From Trogon surrucura (lineage: Eukaryota > Chordata > Aves > Trogoniformes > Trogonidae): a stretch of 64,000 bases of DNA. Positions within the stretch are counted from its first letter, which is position 1; every line of letters begins with the position of its first letter. Position numbers and translations under genes: made by a program. The notes beneath the pieces were generated by a model that saw only the letters and a program-made list of their open reading frames with translations, did not search any database and was not told the origin of the DNA. The stretch covers positions 107,954,622 to 108,018,621 of the forward strand of contig CM036618.1 in NCBI GenBank assembly GCA_020746105.1. Reading direction: 5' to 3'. Positions 48,811 through 60,718 of this stretch are shown in pieces.

Positions 48811-51800
48811 CTGCAAAGAGAAAAACATCTCATCAGACTATTATTATTTTCTTCCTGATTGGGGGGGGAGGAGGGGGAGGAACAAGCACAGACAGAGTAT
48901 TTCCTTTTACAGAAGACCTTCCATTAGAATAATCTCAAACTCCTAATTACTTAATAAAGCTGAGCAACATCTTGATATGTGCTATGTTGGATATTCTTAT
49001 TATGAGTGGTACTTATGCTGCCCAGGCGAAGCATCACTGCATCATGTACAAGCAAGATGTACAAAACAAACCGTGGATATGCTTAGGCTTGCAATGTACA
49101 CAGCCTCCAAGATGGAAGAGCTCATCATTTTAAATGTTCTTGCTGAACTTTTAAAGTTATTCCATTAGAATTAATACATTCTACTTGTAGTAGAGGAACG
49201 TTGAAAAAGTAAAATAAAAATAAATAGAAATAAAAATACAAGTGGCAGTATTTAATCCTGTTCCTCTGGAGACAAAATAGGTCAAGAGTGTTTCTATCAC
49301 CAGGGAAGTGAAGTACTCTGAAGAAAATCACACTAAAACCAACAGCCCATCATCTCACCTAACAGTTCAGTAGCTTAACCTTGACTTCCAGAGGCATGGC
49401 AAAGCTAACAGCCCCTTTTTAGTCAGATGTAGAATATAACTGATACACCCCTAGCAGCAGCAGGAAGGAGGAGAAACAGTTATTTCTAATGCAGTTGAAC
49501 TGTAATTATAGTAAGATTAACCAAAAAGCAAGTTCTGAAGTTCACATCTCATCCTGCCACAAGAAAGCGGATTAAAGTTTCATCTTAAAAGGAAATTAGT
49601 GTATTTGCCGAATAATCGAGGGTAAAAGGGACCTCTAGAGATTGTCTTGTCCAAGCTCAGGGTCTTGTCCATAAAAGAAAATGGACAAAGACTGAATAAC
49701 TCAAATGGTGGAGTTTACTAATGCACTAAACACTAACACTAAATATTAACCCACTAAAAGGCACAGGAAAATGTAAGCACATATTAGCCTTATGGTATGT
49801 ATCACGATGGAGTTATCAAAGAGATTTCAGAGCTGTTACAAACTCAGCAAAACCAAGTAACACTAGCAGAATTAGAACCTTTGTCCTGCTAAGCACACAC
49901 ACACACAAAAAAAGACTGGTTGCTTCATTATTCTTATCCTACTTTTAAAAAAAATCCATCAAGGACTATTATAAAATATTTCCACCTGCAATAACAATCT
50001 GCCACAGCACTGGTGGAGTTTCCTGTTCCAGAAATAGACAGTCTCACAAATACAGAGCAAAAGGTAAACAGTGAAGAATGGTAAACATCCTGTTTAAAAT
50101 TTGCCAGGTCTGATAGTACAGTAGATGACAAAATTCTAATTTATCAGATTACATCCTTGATCTTTTTTCCATTTTCACTTCACAGAATTCAATCATATGC
50201 AGTGGCAGCTGATGGTGGACTTCTTGCTCAAGCTGAAAAAAAGCGCAGAAAAGCCAAACTCTCTAGCCCTCTCCCCCAAAAGCCGCATTTTGCTGTATTG
50301 CTAGAATAAGCCTAGCTTCATCACTCCTAAGAATTTTTAATAGTAATATTACACAATGAGTGATGAAGCACAGCTACCGGCACCTTTTACTGCCAAATAT
50401 TAGCTGGGCTTTCATCAGTTCAGTAGGAAAAGCTACATTCTCTCTCGGCTGGAAGACTGATCCGAAGCCTCTTCAAGAAAAAGAATCCCAGCCATCCTCC
50501 TGTCAATCACCAGAGATGGAACCTCATGGTCAGCACTGCTCCTGATCTGTCTCTCTAGTAAAGGAACTGCTGCTTTGAGACTCCTGATGATCAAGGAAGA
50601 ACTGAAATGTGTGCCCGGCTCCTAGTGTTCTCTATGAATTATATTGAAAGTTTTTTTTATAATGAAAACTGAGTCCGGTCAGCTGATTGTTTAGGGAACG
50701 ACATCTAATTTAAACACTGATGTCAATTATAAACATTAAGGTCAAATTATGTTATAAATAAGATTAGTCAAATTGGACAGAGTTTGATAATGTATCAAAA
50801 AGTATTGCTAAGAGTCTGTTATCCTACAGGAAGTTTTTACAGTCCTCCCCGCTCCCCCTCCCAGCCCAGTGAAGAATTTTAATCCAGAGTGTACCTAAAA
50901 CACAAAAAAGCCCAACAGAGAAACATGGATCTCAGGAAAGACAATACTAGACAGTCAAGGGCAATGGCATCTTAGTAGAAACTCTAGACTATTAAAATCT
51001 TAATCTTATAAAGTTCTTCCTTGACCCATTCTACTTAGCATCTCTCAAGACAATGCTACCATACTACAATTCAGCTTTCTCCATGGAGACACTGTCAACT
51101 GAGAGCCTTCTTTGGCTGTCGTTTCCATTAACTTGCCATGTTGCATTTTTCTTAAGTCACATGATGCATCCTCAGTTAAGCTATTTTTCCTTTTAAACCT
51201 TGGGATTTTTTGTGCTGTGAATCAAAGTCTGGAGACTGTATTAGCTTCTTAGTGGGACTACGATTCTAACTCAATCACGTACATTTAAGGCATTGAAGCC
51301 ATTGGTTATAAATCCCCTCCCCCTTCAGTCTTCTTCAGCTGAATAAAAAGACATCTCGTATTTTGTACTCCTTCATACTTACTGCGCTCTGTAACTGGTT
51401 TGTTTCCTGTGCCTTGGAAGAAGCATTTTCTTGCTCCTCTTTTTTCAGATCTTGTGTCATTTCATTCTTTTCTTGGGCCTCTTCCTTCAAGGGCTTTGTC
51501 ATTTTACTGTTTTCTTCTGCTGGAATTTGAGTTTGCCCCTTTGTGTGCGTCTCTCCTTGCAGATCTCTTCCAGCATCTGTCGGCTGCTCCAGTGGTTTCT
51601 CAGTTGCACTCGTAGCTGGACTATTCTCTACAGAATCCAGAGAGCTGCTTGAACATTCATTCGAGTTTCCAGCATTTTCGTTATATCTGCTGCCTGATGG
51701 ACAACTTCCATCAGGTGCAGGAGGGGAATCATCTTCACTGTCATCCTCAGAGTCTGAACTGTCAGGATCATCCAATCCTTCCAATCCCAGCCTGGCATAA

Positions 51801-54800
51801 GCAGTACATTACAAATGAATATTGGTCTATTTTCACCTTTTTTTTTTATAAAAATGTATTATTTTTATTATCATACTTTCTTTCCAAAACTTATTTCAGA
51901 GAGCTGTAGCTGCAGTAAACTACTCTAGAAGCTATTTGTGATAGTTTAGTAAACTGAAGAGCTGCTAATACTGAGCAGAACCCAGCATCCCCTGAAAAGA
52001 GGTATTTTTTTCCACAGCATTGCCAATGAAGAAATGAGTGCTACATATTGCTGTCCCAAACACCACTGGAATCATTAAGACTTCTCTTTGTCACATTAGG
52101 TGAAAAACACCAGGAGAAAAATTAGTATCTTTTTTTTAGCTCTCTGTCTTTTTTTCACTAATGAATTAAATTCACAATGAGAGGTATATAGAATATAACC
52201 ATATTAGCACAGGGGGGAGAAAGGTGCCTATTTTAACAAAAAAACATTTGTCTGCTCAGCTGGGACAGAATTAAATGAAAGCAGCAATATTTGCTTTAAT
52301 TTCTCCAATTCAATCAGTTCAATTTAATTTTATTATTTAAGTCTACATCTCTGATAAGATGTTGCCATCCTATTCAAGGCTTAACACTTGAGTACTAGTA
52401 TAAAGAGAGTCACAGTATTTACCAAAAACATTTTCTTTTTCGAGATTTTGTTCCATTCGGTCCAGATTCACCGGGACGCTTCCGACTATCGCCACTTTCT
52501 GGTGACACCATTCTGCTTGAAGTGGCCTGCAATCCTTCAAAATAAAAGTTAAAAGTCTACTTCATCAGTACACAATTCACCTATGGTGTAAATTCTCCTT
52601 ATCTCTTAATTTCAGGTGCAATTTAAAACATCAGCTGAACATAATCACTAGTGGTGCACATTTACGTAAACTCAAAGCTTCAAAATAAACACAACAGCAG
52701 CAAAAGCTTTGTTTACGCTGCTTTACTAAAGCACAGAGTCAACCCTAAAACTGGACTCTTGAACTGGATGCTGTAGAACTGAAGGTTCTACATCCCTTTC
52801 AGCATCAAGTTTCACTATTAAGCTCCCAGAAAGGGAAAAACATGTAGACAAATGAAGTAACTACAAAGAAGAGTAAGTGAAACGTTGTATTTTAAAGTTG
52901 GATTCAATTTCCAGTAAGACCTGTTTGTATATTAGCATTTCACATTATTACATAATTCTCAGAGCTGAACTAGCAACACTACCTTTACAGCGTTTTACTT
53001 CTATTATGGCACTGTAGCACAGCAAGATGAAACATGAAGTTCAGCAAATTTTACTGGAATTTTAATTTCATTCAATTTAGAGTTAGTGTCAGCAATATTA
53101 ACTAAAACAATCCTACTGCAGTGAGGCTATAGAGACTTGAAGTCTGCTCTATTTTTTGAGGAGCGAAAGTGAGGTTAAATGGTAATACCTGTAAGGACTG
53201 AATCTTCTACTCGCTCAGTCATTTCATGACACTGCCGCTGGTAGTCTGGATTTGTGAAAAAGTGCTTTGGCTCCGCAAGTTTCCGCTGCAGCCTTTCCAA
53301 ACGCCTTTGCTCCTTTTCTGCTTCCCGTTCTGCTTGCTGCTTCACCCATTCAGCCATCCTGCAGACAACAGAACCATGAAAATCAGAGTGTTTCCAGTGT
53401 TTAAGGCAATATTAGTTTGTTGCTTGGCAATTACTGAATGCTTCTACCACCTGCTTGGACAGGAGACAATAGAGAAAGAAAACTAACAACACCCAAGGGA
53501 ATTACTGAAGGAATATATAGAGAGGTTCTGCTACAAAGGTGAGAGTAAAGTTTATTTTGGAAGCTGGAAACAGCAGTAAGGTCACATATCCCCAACATTA
53601 AGGTCTTGTAACTTCAGAGAGAAGAACTGCGAGAATTCCAGGTGAGAAGTCTAGGAGGTGCAGAACAGTTTCGCAGAAGCAGGCTGCAGTACAATCATAT
53701 CTATTTTGCAATAATACAATTATAGTCAAAAGAATACTGTAGGCTTCCGGTCCATCTGTGCTTAAGATTTCACTTTTGCTCTTTTTAGTATTCAAAATAA
53801 AATTTGTTTGCTACAACAGCCTGTCACTTGACCTCTTTTGGTAACAGTGAACTACATGGTCACTTTATTTTATAATCCTAGCTTATAAGAAAATGCCTTA
53901 CGCTTTTTCATGATTGACATCTCGAAGTCTCCTTCCACTGAGATCTCGGCAAGCTTCTCTATTCGTTGTCTTTTCAATCTGAGCCCCAAGTGCTCGCAGC
54001 ATAGATCCAAACCCTGAGAAAAAAAGTAACCAAGAATTAGATAAACAGAAACAAATGAGGATGAGCTAGTACACAACAGCAACAACAACAACAAAACAAC
54101 TATGGAAAAAGAATACAATGAATTCAACACTTTCCTTTGATGCAATTAAAACAAAGGGCAAGTTGAAAATTGCAACATGTCGGAGAATTGTCATTGGGTG
54201 AAATGCTGAAACACTAAGTGAAAAAAGTATCCGGCATTTACTACTCATTTTGGTTTTGTGCTCTTGGTACCACACCAGACGGACTCCAGATTTCCTTAAA
54301 ACCTGTGCAGCAGTTCTAACATGAAAGATTATTTCTGGACTCCCCCAGAAAATGGTTTGAAACCTTTTTAGTCTCAAGATAACATTTTGGGTCCTTTCTA
54401 ATTTAACCACGATATACCTCACCCTTAAGCCCCTTTGGCCCCCCACCGAATTTTAATCCCCTTTAAAAAAATCTAACCAAACAAAAAAACCAAAAAACTT
54501 TTTTAGGAGATAGCTTCAGCTGCTTCATCAAGGAGATCATGGTGTACAAAGTTATGCTGGAGAGACCTCCAAAACACACTTCTACACACCCTTACGCCAC
54601 TAATTATTCAGAGTCAAGACCACTAATTTCTCTCATTTGGTCTCACCTTACGTTGCCTCCAGATGGAGAGAGACACTTGTTTAACTACTTCAGAGAAACA
54701 CAATGTGGATTAATGTTAATACAATCGTCCAAGCAATCTGAAAGTACCAAGCACCGGTTTTTAACTAGACACTGAACAAATCTATACTTCTCAGTGCCCC

Positions 54801-56818
54801 AAAGGTACCTATAAGGAGTGTCACAAACAGTAACCAATCCAGACAGCCTACTATATCATGAGACAGAAAAACTACTGTGTTCAGCTAATTAAATCAATTG
54901 CTGCCATTAGCAAAGAAAAATTTCGTAGCTCATGCAACACAATATTGAATTTTACATTCTGAAGAATATGGACCTAGCTGCTACACCTGGCCAGGTATGT
55001 TCCCAAAAAAACAACAGCAATGTATTCACTAAGGTCGTGGGTGCTGAATTAGGTCTGATAATACAATGCCCTTCTAAGCCTGCATAATCTGCATTCCCTG
55101 AAAATTATACAGTAAGTCTCAACAGTTCTCATTTTTGCTTATTTGCCTCTTTTTATCAGGCTTTTAAGTTATAAAGTCTAAATTAAAAGAACACTTTGGA
55201 AAGCAGACAAATTTGTTAAAGAGCTTGAGCTGACCCCAGTGACACATTAGTAACACAAAGCGAATCACAGAAAGCATATTCTGTGTCATCCCAGGACAAA
55301 TGAAGCTGATGGACAATACATGAGGAAGAAACATCCTATACTACAAAATTCTACCGCATGCACCACTTTTAGGGCACTTAAGGAACACACAGTAATTCAT
55401 AAGCTACAGCAACTTTATTTATTTCCAGTTCTATTTAAAACCGAAGAAGGCAAAGTAAGCTGAGTTGCAGCCTGATGCAAGGCAGACATTAAATCAAAGT
55501 CATCCATATTACAAGAGATGTGCTAATAGATTAGGATTGCTGCTGTTGGTATAGAGTACCTATAATTAAAATTGTTTAACCTAAAAACTGAATCAGTACA
55601 AAGCAATTAAGCAACAAACCTCCTTTTCCACCAAAAAGTCTTGGTTCCAGACTATAAACGGCTCCATTCTGCAGGACATCATCAGCATTAACTAGTCGCC
55701 CATTACATTTCACGTACAAGCTTTCTTCAGGAATATTCTACAAAACAGCAAAATTGAGTCATATGATCGACAGATTAAAATATTCTGAGAAAGTAAAACA
55801 TTAAAAATAATGTATGCCTCCTTCCTATGGGAACACAGGGGAAGCTAAAATTAGACAATCTTAGAAGCACAAACATTCTCAATGGTGTTTGTTTTAACCC
55901 CTGTTTACTCAAGGATTAAACACAAGTCTAAATCAGCTCATAAAAATGAATGACAGGGGATCTTATCAATGCTTATAAATACTTAAAGGGTGGGTGTCAG
56001 GAGGATGGGGCCATCCTTTTTTCAGTGGTGTCCAGTGACAGAACAAAAGGTAATGGGCACAAATATGAACACAGGACGCTCCATCTGAACATGAGGAAGA
56101 ACTTCTTTACACTGAGCGTGGCAGAGCACTGGAACAGGCTGCCCAGAGAGCTGGTGGAGTCTCTGTCTCTGGAGACATTCAAAACCTGCCTGGATCACAC
56201 CCTGTACAACCTGCTCTGGTACTAGATCACCAGAGGTTCCTTCCAATCCCTAACATTTTGTGATTCTGTGAGGAAGAAACATAACATGGGAAAATTTACA
56301 CAAAGTGTTCAAACACTCTGAATTAAAAACAAACAATCAAAACGGACGTGTCTTGAACTGTGAAGAATTTAAGATTGACACCTTCCCTACAGACAGCTAA
56401 CGTATGTAATGGAATATAAGACTCCCTTAAGCAAACTCTCCTGTCCCAGCTAAGCCACGGCAACATTAAGCGTGCCCACAGCCGCTACAGCCCAGCCGCC
56501 TCCGCCGCAGCGGCCAGGTCGAAGAGTTCGGCGAGTGGCGAAGGGACGAGGGCAGACAGGAGGAGCCCAGAGCCCTCACCCCCTACCCCTACCCCCACCC
56601 CCTCCGAGGCCTGAGGGGAGGCCTCATCCCCACAACCCACCTCCCCGAGGCCTGAGGGAACCCCGCACCCCCACAACCACTCCCGCCGCCCGGCCCACCC
56701 TTTCACTCACCAGCTCCCGAGCGCGATGGCGGAGGAGGCCGCCCACGGAACCGCCGCCGGGCGGCAGCGCCAAGGGCCGGGCCCGCGAGGCCAACGGGTC
56801 CCGCACCAGCACCTCCAT
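48595..56818 (-). CDS. SDE2: SDE2, telomere maintenance / replication-stress and splicing factor, 7 exons
   Basis: Nuclear protein that associates with PCNA, limits PCNA mono-ubiquitination, supports fork protection, and also acts in pre-mRNA splicing. Exons in transcript order: 56818-56711, 55737-55620, 54013-53902, 53358-53189, 52534-52423, 51791-51383, 48810-48595. All junctions are GT/AG with matching phase; 414 residues (human about 451). Order of parts: ubiquitin-like fold 1-76 ending in GGKGG (72-76), where the precursor is cut after the diglycine; conserved [20 protein letters not shown] and the charged helix [20 protein letters not shown]; basic NLS-like SRKRKCFW; a low-complexity acidic Ser/Glu region (exon 6); C-terminal SAP domain about 350-395 ([21 protein letters not shown]) and the tail [14 protein letters not shown]. 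The ATG at 56818 is the first in frame; upstream in-frame codons are not ATG. Exon 6 is diverged from mammals, which accounts for the shorter length. Confidence 0.96.
49608..49662 (-). mobile_element. Possible CR1 3' scrap
   Basis: AATAATCGAGGGTAAAAGGG followed by ACCTCTAGAGATTGTCTTGT resembles the reversed CR1 3' end. Too short and diverged to be firm. Confidence 0.35.
51383..51791 (-). CDS. SDE2: SDE2 exon 6 (acidic low-complexity)
   Basis: 136 codons, beginning [19 protein letters not shown], rich in Ser, Glu, Asp, Gln. Predicted disordered; poorly conserved. Acceptor TTATGCCAG, donor GTAAGT. Confidence 0.94.
52423..52534 (-). CDS. SDE2: SDE2 exon 5
   Basis: [20 protein letters not shown] to SRKRKCFW; carries basic NLS-like clusters. 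Acceptor TTTTGAAG is weak but required by phase; donor GTAAAT. Confidence 0.9.
53189..53358 (-). CDS. SDE2: SDE2 exon 4
   Basis: [20 protein letters not shown] coiled segment through EDSVLT. Acceptor TTGTCTGCAG, donor GGTATT. Confidence 0.96.
53902..54013 (-). CDS. SDE2: SDE2 exon 3
   Basis: [20 protein letters not shown] through DVNHEK, almost identical to human. Acceptor TTTCTCAG, donor GTAAGG. Confidence 0.96.
55620..55737 (-). CDS. SDE2: SDE2 exon 2
   Basis: [14 protein letters not shown] then [16 protein letters not shown]. Acceptor TTTTGTAG, donor GGTTTG. Ends the ubiquitin-like fold. Confidence 0.95.
55950..56271 (+). mobile_element. CR1 LINE 3' fragment in SDE2 intron 1
   Basis: Contains ACATGAGGAAGAACTTCTTT, GAACAGGCTGCCCAGAGAGC and TTCCTTCCAATCCCTAACAT before the end repeat. 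Same subfamily as the 4118 copy and also antisense to its host gene. Confidence 0.92.
56601..56679. repeat. Two-copy ~39-base tandem duplication
   Basis: Copies 56601-56639 and 56640-56679 share CCGAGGCCTGAGGG and CCCCACAACC. Lies in SDE2 intron 1, next to exon 1. Confidence 0.7.
56711..56818 (-). CDS. SDE2: SDE2 exon 1 (coding part)
   Basis: 36 codons starting [10 protein letters not shown]-rich, ending LLRHRAREL at donor GTGAGT. Least conserved part of the ubiquitin-like fold; start is the only ATG in frame. Confidence 0.85.
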
Positions 56819-57798
56819 CGCTCCCTTCCCTTCCGCCGCCAACGGCCGACGCGCGTGCGCCTGTGACGACAGCGGTGCGCGGTCAGGTGACTCGAGGGCG
56901 GGCGCGCAGGGGGGCGGCTGGCGCGCGGTGCTAACGGTCGTTCGGCGGGCGCGAGCGGGGCTGAGGCGGGGAGGCCGTGAGGGGCAGATTTAAACAGGAC
57001 TTATCGCACCTGGAAAGTAGCCTGTGCTTTTATATTCTTAAGCGATGCAAGAAGCCGTCTCGGGAAAAGCAGTTTCTGCCTTTTTTTTTACCTACACGAG
57101 ACAGCCCCGCCGTTCTAATGGAGGCCGCGAGGTGAAGGCCGGTAAAAGGGTTATCGCAGCCTGTCACGGTGGCTCCTGTCCCAGCGGGCAAAGCGGGCCG
57201 TGGCTCCAGACGCGCTCAGTCTGCTCCCCCGTTTTAGTAGGTGTGGCAGCGTAAGGGTGGGAATGCTGTAAAGGTGGAAAGGGGCAGGGCTGCCGTTGCG
57301 AAGTGCTACCGAGTGTACGAAACGTAATGGAAGTGTGCAGCTGATAATTGTCCAGTCAAATATGGCACAAACTTCACGTAAGGAGTTGAGGGACGATGGA
57401 CTCCGTGCTTACGGCTTCTCTGTCCAGTTACATGTGTTTTTAGGGTGTGGGTGGGGAGAGGTCGTGAAGTCTGATGTTTGGGCTAGACTTGATTATGCAG
57501 TCAGGTCAAATGCGTTTAAGTCAGGGTGGAAGTTGAGCTGGAGCAGGAGGCCACGCTCAGCTCTTCCTGATATGGGGTAACTACTGAGTAAGCAGAAGAC
57601 ATAAAGAATTGGTTAGAGGAAAGATGCACACCTCTGCCTCTCCAGGAAAGGATGATGATCCAGGTGATATAACTGCTGTGTTCTTTGATGATTTCAAATC
57701 TCCATGTCTTCAACATAACCATCCAGCTAGAGGATATTTGAAGGTAGGTCGCTACCAGCTGTCTCTGATGGGAGCTGTTGCGAGTACTAGCAAAGAGT

Positions 57799-58035
57799 GT
57801 AGAATTTATTGTGGTTGGAGAAGACCTTCAAGATCATCAAGTCCAACCATTATCTGACTCTACCAGGTCCATTTCCAAACCGTGTCCCCGAGTACCATAT
57901 CTAAACAGATTTTAAATACATCCAAGGATGGCGGTTCAATGACTTCGCTGGGCAGCCTGTTCCAGTCGTTGATAACCCTTTCAGTGTAGACATTTTTCCT
58001 AATGTCTAACCTAAACCTAACCTTTCCTAGTGTCT
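57799..58035 (-). mobile_element. CR1 LINE 3' fragment
   Basis: GTAGAATTTATTGTGGTTGG, CTGGGCAGCCTGTTCCAGTC and TTTTTCCTAATGTCTAACCT mark a reversed CR1. On the minus strand it still reads as a decayed CR1 frame (NDWNRLPSEVIEPPSLDVFK). Confidence 0.9.
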
Positions 58036-60480
58036 GACCTAAAAATGTAGTTGGGCTGCCCTGAGGTCTGTGGTGCAATGTACCTCTCACCTTATTTCCA
58101 AACAACAATGTTACCTGCAGTCCCTTTTTGTTCAGTAGCAGTTTGGGCAAGGATGGTTGTTCACCACATGACCTGCCTGCTTCAGCTCTGCCCCCACCCA
58201 AGGGGGGCTCCCCTGCCAGGGTGGCACTTGGCACCTTGAAACTCCCCTGTTAGCAAACAAGATGGGTGCCTATGTCAGAGCCTGTGGCTAAATTCGGGTT
58301 TTAAGCATTGACACTGCTTTCAAAGGATGCAACTTGTGTCTGAGCTACTTGACTGTTCCAGAAAGTTTGGTGCTGTGGCTCTCCTACCATTTTTGCTTGC
58401 AGAAGAGCTGTGCTGCCTGACTCATGTGAGCATGGATGGCAACTCTTGTGCCTGGCTGTCTTAAGTCAATGTGGTGAAAAAGGAGAAAGGTGGGAAACAA
58501 AGAGGCAAAGAGAGAATGTGACCCAGAAGTGGGGACTTCACATGCAAATGTAAACAAATTAGTAATAACTTAATTAAGGGGATCTCCTCATGTGCTTCTG
58601 TTGGTCAACTCACAAATCAAACTTTGCTCGCCCTTTCTTACGCTATATTAATTTTAGCTAAAATGTTTCCACAAAACATTTTGCCCCAGTCTAGACAATC
58701 CCTTACTGTCTTTCTGTAACAAGTTGATATTTCCAAATTATATGTCATGTTGCCACAGTGCAACCATTCACACCTGATGTCTGTGTAGCCAGGAAAAGCT
58801 GTGGTTATTTTGTGTTGGATTTGGGCCAAATTCAGTTGATGCTATATTTTAAGTCACATGGTACTGCTTGTTTCATGTATGATCACGTGCCATATCTTTG
58901 GAATGCCACCTAATATTAATTGCCACTGGATTTGGGGTATTTTTATTTATATGTGGTACCCAATTGGGATGTAACTGGCAATGTATGAGGTATGCACGTA
59001 TACATATACAGATGAATAAGTATTTTCTTATATCTGTGGGGTTTCAGTTACATTCCGAGGGCATGATTCATTTCCTCCTCTGAAACTCTGGCTATTGGTG
59101 CTGAGGGTGTGGAGCTTGCCAGTACAGGCCAAATGGGCGGAGTTGTCCAGGAAAGAGTTGAGCCACAGGACTGTCCAGTGGATGTCCTGAATCAATGTAA
59201 TTCACAGGCTGTTTGATCCATGTCCGTTCTGAATGTTTTTGGACTACTCTTATATCTGTGCTGATGAATTCCTGTCCCCAGTGAGCACAAACTGAGTTAT
59301 AATTTCCCAGTGAGGAGCACGTTAGCTAGGGAAAAGAGGACCAAAAAAGAGGGCATGCTGCACCCCGAGAGAGGGCGTGTCAATGACAGCTGTCGTTTGT
59401 AACTGACACCTGGATTCTGCCTGCAGATACCTGCCGTAGCTGTGGTACACCTGCAAGCATGAGATGACAGCAGTGCAGTCACACTGACATAAATCAAGTC
59501 CTTTGTAGATCATAGATTTGCCTCCTTACAGGTAATTTGGGACTACTCATACTATAGTTGGTTCTGGATGGCTGTACCGAGGTGACTTGCACAGACCCTT
59601 GCACATAGGCGGGCTGCAAGCAAGTGACATCTAAGAGGCAGAGGAGTAGTTTTGTTTCAGCTTGGTCCTACTGGAGTGCTAGGTATATAATCCCCGTTCT
59701 CATGATTTATGCAGTGCCGTTTAGCTAGTGCCACATTCATGTCAGTGGGCGAGTTCCTTTAGCTCTTGTTCTTGATTACACTTCTATTCCTAGCACTCAT
59801 CAAAAGTCTATTGCCTTGCTCCTTATGAAAAAAGTCTAAATAAGTCAAAAAGGCTGTTATTATAATTTCCCATTTGAAATGTATTTTATTAGAAATGTTA
59901 TTCTCGTGATAGAACAATGATCAGTCTCTGATTCTGCAGTGGTGTTTTAGACTTAATTAATAAATCATGCCTGCCACTTTTCATTTAGAAAGGATTTTGC
60001 AGACATAATTAATTAAACCTGACAGTATCCTTGTGGGGTAAGTACTCTGATTTTTAAATAGTGACACTCAGGCAAACTGGTTATACTACTTTCTCAAGTC
60101 AGTGGAAAGACCAAGACTAGAATTTAAAACTTCCTGCTATCTTGACATGATTTAAAGAGATGAGACTACCCATCCTTTTCTTATTCCGTGTGATGCCTGA
60201 GTTATTGGGTGTGGTTCTGTGGCCTATAATATGCAATGTGTTAGATTAGATTATTTTCTGTTGCTTGATTTAACATGGAACAGAGTTTTTACAATATCTC
60301 TGTATGGAACTGCCAGCTGTGTAACCATCGTAGTGCTGCTTATTGTTTCCTCCAATATATTCCATTTTAATAGTAGTAGCAGTGCTTTATAGTGCTTAAT
60401 AACCTCTGTCAAGACCAAGATCACATTATGCCGGACTCTGTACAGAGAGAAGATGTAAAGCACTCCTTGGCCCTTGGCTT
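58036..60480. other. No gene recognised
   Basis: AT-rich unique sequence with short open frames only. I see no exon, RNA gene or known repeat in it. Confidence 0.5.
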
Positions 60481-60718
60481 CTAATCTGTGCGTGGAAGAT
60501 GCCTGTGGGAGTGAAGAACGTGGAAACAGTTGTTCACAAGGTACTCATATTAACAAAGGATGGGTCAAAAGTTGTTCTGGTGAGAATTTAATGTTTCTTA
60601 CTTATATAAATGCTTCTACATGTAGGTGAGAGAAAGGATGAAAGACATCACTGAGAATATGGAACGGATGTCTATGTTCTTTTTAGAATATTCTAAGTGT
60701 GCAGAGATACTAACAAAG

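Larger units (their letters stand above)
48811..56710 (-). other. SDE2: Introns of SDE2 (collective note)
   Basis: AT-rich introns. The largest exon-free stretches are 48811-51382 and 54014-55619. They hold the CR1 at 55950-56271, a possible CR1 scrap at 49608-49662, and short CAA/CA runs near 54075-54100 and 49899-49908. I see nothing else in them. Confidence 0.6.
56460..57010. promoter_or_regulatory. CpG-island promoter of SDE2, possibly bidirectional
   Basis: Very GC- and CpG-rich, centred on the SDE2 start codon, no TATA box. Includes a two-copy 39-base tandem duplication at 56601-56679 and several C-rich runs. CpG islands of this size often fire in both directions, and plus-strand candidate exons follow, but no plus transcript is proven. 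Confidence 0.7.
57362..60718 (+). other. Candidate multi-exon gene, unassigned
   Basis: Not recognised. Four pieces can be joined in phase: 57362-57377 (ATG in a strong Kozak context, AAATATGG, donor CGTAAGG), 57619-57743 (41 codons, donor GGTAGG), a piece ending at 60580 that begins near the ATG at 60503 (MPVGVKNVETVVHKVLILTK, donor GTGAGA), and 60626-60718 (31 codons, VRERMKDITENMERM, acceptor CTACATGTAG, donor GGTAGA). Against it: the second acceptor has a poor pyrimidine tract, and the intron between the last two pieces would be about 45 bases, very short for a vertebrate. Could be chance or a lncRNA. Confidence 0.25.

Noticed and set aside
56472-56993. 173-codon plus-strand frame across the SDE2 promoter
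   Set aside because: Proline/arginine-rich translation of a CpG island antisense to SDE2 exon 1; no family resemblance.
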